A DNA stretch of 10,028 nt from Alphaproteobacteria bacterium (GTDB taxonomy: Bacteria > Pseudomonadota > Alphaproteobacteria > Micropepsales > Micropepsaceae), in contig JAGWSK010000366.1 in the NCBI GenBank assembly GCA_028869355.1, positions 1 through 10,028 on the forward strand, in the 5' to 3' direction. The position numbers and the translations under genes were made by a program. The notes under the pieces were generated by a model that worked only from the letters and a program-made list of their open reading frames with translations, was not told the DNA's origin and did no database searches. Shown here piece after piece: positions 7,119 to 10,028 of this stretch (position 1 is its first letter; each line of letters starts with the position of its first letter).

Positions 7119-7146
7119 CTTGCCCATCGCGAATCCGTGAGGCAAG
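7119..7146 (+). repeat. Inverted repeat CTTGCC / GGCAAG in the leader
   Basis: CTTGCC (7119-7124) is the exact reverse complement of GGCAAG (7141-7146) across 16 bases. On the plus strand the T-run lies before the stem, not after it, and on the minus strand it would read as A, so it is not an intrinsic terminator. It could be an RNA stem or a protein-binding site. Confidence 0.3.
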
Positions 7147-7258
7147 AAGCCGAAGCTGGTCCGATTTGCATGACCCTCGTTCGAGAGCTTTGTCAGGGGG
7201 AACAGCAAGCGGCCCAAGTCCATGCGTCCCGCCCGGTTTGGCAGGCGCACGGGCTAGC

Positions 7259-7285
7259 GGTCTGGCGGCGGGAATACCACAGACC
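7259..7285 (+). repeat. Inverted repeat GGTCTG / CAGACC near the M23 start
   Basis: GGTCTG (7259-7264) is the exact reverse complement of CAGACC (7280-7285) with a 15-base loop. Beyond a three-base bulge (7286-7288), AGC (7256-7258) can pair with GCT (7289-7291). It ends about 50 bases before the TTG start, where a stem could affect translation. Function unknown. Confidence 0.3.
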
Positions 7286-7341
7286 ACGGCTCACCATTTT
7301 GCGGCTGGGGCAACCTCGCCGCGGGAAGACGGGGTACGGCC

Positions 7342-8919
7342 TTGCTTCGAAACGCGCTGTTGCAGATTGGTCATCATCTCGCAAGATTGCGGCAGTTTCG
7401 CGGCGATGTTCAGCGGGTTCTCAACTCGCCTGACGGTCGCTGGGCACTGGTATCAACCGCGATCACCACATCTGTCGCCGTTACCGTCACCTGCCTTTCG
7501 CTGGCTGCCACGCCGAGCACGCGGGCTTATGAGCCGCGCCGGGAGACGGCAACCCTGCCGTATGACATGCTGCTCCGCCTGGCTGGCCTCCACGCCATAC
7601 CGGCAATACCGGGAGCGGCGTCGAACGACCTTTATCGTTCCGCCGGGCTCATTGAGCCGGGAATTGCCGGCCCGCTGGACCGGCTGCTGCGCTTCCAGCA
7701 TACCGGTGAAAAACCCCAAATCGAAAATCTGACGCTGACCGCCGAACGAGGCGAGAGTCTGGCCGGGATGCTCGAAAACGCCGGCGTATCGAGCGAGGAC
7801 GCGGCCGCGGTGATTGACGCCATCAAGCCGGTTTACGGCAGCCAAAAGATTCGCGCGGGACAGCAGTTCAAGGTCACGATCGGACCTGCGTCCACCACAG
7901 CGTCGGCCGATAATGCAAAGCCGGCTGAAGCCGGCACGCAAAATGATGGCGACAATTCCACCCGGCGGCTGCTGTCGCTGTCATTCGCGCCAAGCATTGA
8001 TCATCTGATCAATGTCCATCTGACGGCACCGGACAATTACTTTGCCGAGAACGTCAAGCGGAAGCTGGAACAGCGTTACGAACATGCGAGCGTGACGATC
8101 GATTCGAGTCTTTACCAGGCCGCAACGCGGGCCGGCATTGCCCCGACAGTCGTCGTCGAAATCATTCACATGTTCTCCTACGAAGTCGATTTCCAACGGG
8201 ACGTGCATCCTGGAGACTCATTTGAGGTGTTCTTCAGCCATTACGTGACCGATGGCGGGCAACCGGCCAAGCCGGGCGACATTCTCGCCGCTTCTCTCAC
8301 TCTCGGCGGCAGGACGCATCTGCTCTACCGGTTTGAGTCGGAACATGGTGACGTCGAATATTTCAACACGAATGGCGAAAGCGCCAAATCTCTGCTGATG
8401 AAGACACCGGTAGATGGCGCGCGGATTTCATCCGGATTCGGCGAGCGGTTCCATCCGATCCTGAATTATACCCGGATGCACAAAGGAATCGATTTTGCCG
8501 TGCCCTCAGGAACGCCGGTGATGGCGGCAGGTGCGGGCAAGGTAACTTTCAAGGGATGGGCGGGCGAATACGGCAATTTTGTCGTGATCGAACACGACAA
8601 CGGGTATTCGACAGCATATGGCCATCTGTCGCGTTTTGCCGAAGGCACTCGCGTCGGCGATCACGTCGCGCAAGGCGAAGTCATCGCCTATAGCGGGATG
8701 ACCGGTTTGGCGACCGGTCCGCATCTTCATTACGAGATCCGCATCCACAACAATCCTGTCAATCCGGCAGGGGTCAAAGTGGCGGCGGGACGCAAGCTGG
8801 AAGGCAAAGAACTCAGGGAGTTCACGGCCGAGCGGGACCGGATCGAGACCCTGGAAGCCTCAATGCCGGTCGAGCACACGCTCGCACAGGCCGCTGCAGC
8901 GCAGCCGGAAGTGCAGTAA
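7342..8919 (+). CDS. Membrane-anchored M23 peptidoglycan endopeptidase (MepM-like)
   Basis: Zinc metallopeptidase of family M23 that cleaves peptide cross-links in peptidoglycan, with a probable role in wall growth or division. The 525-residue product has a short cytoplasmic N-terminus (1-33), one membrane anchor (about 34-56), a LysM/OapA-like domain (about 129-181, ERGESLAGML...IRAGQQFKV), a low-complexity linker (182-207), a MepM/Csd3-type regulatory domain (208-350) and the M23 domain (354-475). Zinc ligands are H380 and D384 (MHKGIDF) and H463 (HLHYE); H428 (YGHLS) and H461 are the catalytic histidines. All are present, so it should be active, unlike the degenerate EnvC-type members. The start is TTG 7342: an in-frame TAG at 7255 and no other start codon between leave it as first choice, with ACGGGG (7329-7334) as a plausible ribosome site. 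It converges with clpB across a 17-bp gap. Confidence 0.92.
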   Translation: MLRNALLQIGHHLARLRQFRGDVQRVLNSPDGRWALVSTAITTSVAVTVTCLSLAATPSTRAYEPRRETATLPYDMLLRLAGLHAIPAIPGAASNDLYRSAGLIEPGIAGPLDRLLRFQHTGEKPQIENLTLTAERGESLAGMLENAGVSSEDAAAVIDAIKPVYGSQKIRAGQQFKVTIGPASTTASADNAKPAEAGTQNDGDNSTRRLLSLSFAPSIDHLINVHLTAPDNYFAENVKRKLEQRYEHASVTIDSSLYQAATRAGIAPTVVVEIIHMFSYEVDFQRDVHPGDSFEVFFSHYVTDGGQPAKPGDILAASLTLGGRTHLLYRFESEHGDVEYFNTNGESAKSLLMKTPVDGARISSGFGERFHPILNYTRMHKGIDFAVPSGTPVMAAGAGKVTFKGWAGEYGNFVVIEHDNGYSTAYGHLSRFAEGTRVGDHVAQGEVIAYSGMTGLATGPHLHYEIRIHNNPVNPAGVKVAAGRKLEGKELREFTAERDRIETLEASMPVEHTLAQAAAAQPEVQ

Positions 8920-8936
8920 GCATATTTGGTTCGGGA

Positions 8937-10028
8937 TCAGTGGACGGCATGGCTCGGGGGCTCCGGGCCCATGCCCAGCAATTCGCCCGACGATTCCACT
9001 TCCACGCCGTTGATGATCAGCCCGCGTTTTCCGGCGGACACTTTCACCGTGTCGCCGTCCGAAACCTCCCCTTCAAGGATCATGCTGGCCAGCGGATCCT
9101 GCAGGCTGCGCTGGATGACGCGCTTCAACGGCCGCGCGCCATAGACCGGATCATAGCCAGAGTCGGCAAGCCAGGATTTCGCCTTCGCATCGAGCTTCAC
9201 AGTAATTTTGCGCTCTGCGAGCAGTCCCTGCAGACGTTCGATCTGGATTTCCACGATCTGGTCCATCTGCGCCCGGGTCAGCCGATGGAACAGGATGATT
9301 TCATCCAACCGATTGAGGAATTCGGGGCGGAAATGCGCCCGCACGGCGTTCATCACCTGACTGCGTGCCGAAGTTGAATCTTCGCCTTCGGGTTGCGCCG
9401 CCAGATATTCGGCACCGAGATTTGACGTGAGGATGATCACCGTGTTGCGGAAATCGACTGTCCGGCCTTGACCATCGGTCAGACGGCCGTCGTCGAGCAC
9501 CTGCAGCAACACGTTGAAGACATCGCGGTGGGCTTTTTCGATCTCATCGAAAAGCACGACCTGGTAGGGTCTGCGCCGGACCGCTTCGGTCAGCGCACCG
9601 CCTTCCTCATATCCGACATAACCTGGCGGCGCGCCGATCAGCCGCGCCACAGAATGCTTTTCCATGTACTCGGACATATCGAGGCGAACCATCGCCGTGT
9701 CATCGTCAAACAGGAATGCCGCAAGCGCCTTGGTCAGCTCGGTTTTGCCGACGCCGGTCGGGCCGAGAAAGAGGAAGCTGCCCACGGGGCGGCGCGGATC
9801 CTTGATGCCGCTGCGCGCGCGCAAGATGGCCTCGGTGACCAGCGTCACGGCCTCGTCCTGGCCGATGACGCGCTCGTGCAGCACGGCCTCGAGCCGAAGG
9901 AGCTTTTCCTTCTCGCCCTCGACCAAGCGGGTCACGGGCACGCCGCTCCATTTGGAGACGACCTCGGCGATCTCCTCCTCGGAGACCTCCTCCTTGAACA
10001 GGGTCGTGGTGTGGCCGCCCTTCTCGGA
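8937..10028 (-). CDS. clpB: ATP-dependent chaperone ClpB, C-terminal part (gene runs off the right edge)
   Basis: Hsp100 disaggregase that, with DnaK, threads aggregated proteins through its hexamer using ATP. The visible 363 residues are the end of the middle region, the second AAA+ module and the C-terminal domain; roughly the first 500 residues lie beyond 10028. In fragment numbering: EEEIAEVVSKWSGVPVTRL (17-35) leads into the second ATPase; Walker A GPTGVGKT (89-96); pore-loop Y137 in GYVG; Walker B VVLFDE (157-162) followed by IEKAH; sensor-1 TSNLG (about 201-205); arginine finger R240 in FLNRLDE; sensor-2 R299 in GARPLKR. There is no IGF/L ClpP-docking loop, so it is ClpB and not ClpA or ClpC. 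A GTG at 9939-9941 is an internal codon, not a start. The promoter is outside the window. The stop TGA is 8937-8939. Confidence 0.96.
   Translation of the reverse strand, partial: SEKGGHTTTLFKEEVSEEEIAEVVSKWSGVPVTRLVEGEKEKLLRLEAVLHERVIGQDEAVTLVTEAILRARSGIKDPRRPVGSFLFLGPTGVGKTELTKALAAFLFDDDTAMVRLDMSEYMEKHSVARLIGAPPGYVGYEEGGALTEAVRRRPYQVVLFDEIEKAHRDVFNVLLQVLDDGRLTDGQGRTVDFRNTVIILTSNLGAEYLAAQPEGEDSTSARSQVMNAVRAHFRPEFLNRLDEIILFHRLTRAQMDQIVEIQIERLQGLLAERKITVKLDAKAKSWLADSGYDPVYGARPLKRVIQRSLQDPLASMILEGEVSDGDTVKVSAGKRGLIINGVEVESSGELLGMGPEPPSHAVH

Larger units (their letters stand above)
7051..7341 (+). other. Gene-free leader upstream of the M23 peptidase
   Basis: 291 bases between the tandem stops of the PepSY gene and the TTG start of the peptidase. 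No credible ORF of its own: the frames that cross it continue into the peptidase gene out of frame. The first 70 bases are AT-richer (for example a T6 run at 7112-7117), which suits a promoter, but no convincing -35/-10 pair stands out. Beyond it are three small inverted repeats, at 7119-7146, 7176-7185 and 7259-7285. An AT-rich entry followed by structured GC-rich sequence resembles a 5' leader RNA, but I recognise no known riboswitch or sRNA family. Confidence 0.45.

Noticed and set aside
7131..7135. GANTC site (CcrM methylation) in the M23 leader
   Set aside because: Such a site is expected about once every 256 bp, so a single one gives no evidence of cell-cycle control.
7166..7732. 188-residue open frame overlapping the start of the M23 gene
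   Set aside because: It lies mostly in another frame of the M23 gene, is rich in Arg, Ser and Pro as shadow frames of GC-rich genes are, and shows no domain; the M23 frame has all catalytic residues.
8920..8936. Bidirectional terminator between the M23 gene and clpB
   Set aside because: The 17-bp gap contains no stem followed by a T-run on either strand.

Overview
The window is a compact, GC-rich chromosomal segment made of housekeeping genes, probably from an alphaproteobacterium. The class is inferred from the protein style (a short NAD kinase with a GGDG/FNDVS/GSTAY pattern, a Gln-containing HIT protein, a MepM-like M23 peptidase with an N-terminal membrane anchor, a ClpB C-terminus) and from frequent TTG and GTG starts. 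The genus cannot be told from sequence alone. I see no insertion sequence, CRISPR array, tRNA or rRNA, and codon and base use look even throughout.

Left part (1-1947, plus strand): an open frame enters from the left edge and stops at 129. It is followed by moaA (radical-SAM GTP 3',8-cyclase, molybdenum cofactor synthesis) and, 7 bp later, nadK (NAD kinase, TTG start). These two look co-transcribed. Middle-left (1941-3445, minus strand): thiO (glycine oxidase) followed by a HIT-family hydrolase. They are joined by a GTGA stop/start overlap, and the HIT gene meets nadK tail to tail with a 7-bp overlap of coding sequence. Middle (3446-4031): a short divergent spacer with a good promoter and an inverted repeat, then msrA (methionine sulfoxide reductase A, protein repair).

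Centre (4125-7050, plus strand): a probable two-gene operon. The first gene encodes an exported gamma-glutamyltransferase-family enzyme of the YwrD-like type (signal peptide, TTY instead of TTH at the autocleavage site). The second encodes a four-helix PepSY-associated membrane protein with four histidines at helix ends, the pattern of haem-bearing ferric-siderophore reductases. Together they suggest a periplasmic/inner-membrane function, possibly linked to iron or thiol metabolism; this is inference.

Right part (7051-10028): a 291-bp gene-free leader with several small inverted repeats, then an anchored M23 peptidoglycan endopeptidase (TTG start), and convergently the C-terminal 363 residues of the ClpB disaggregase, whose gene runs off the right edge. 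Most of the window is ordinary. The best second-look items are the GGT/PepSY pair, the msrA promoter with its inverted repeat, and the M23 leader. I found no clear undescribed system.
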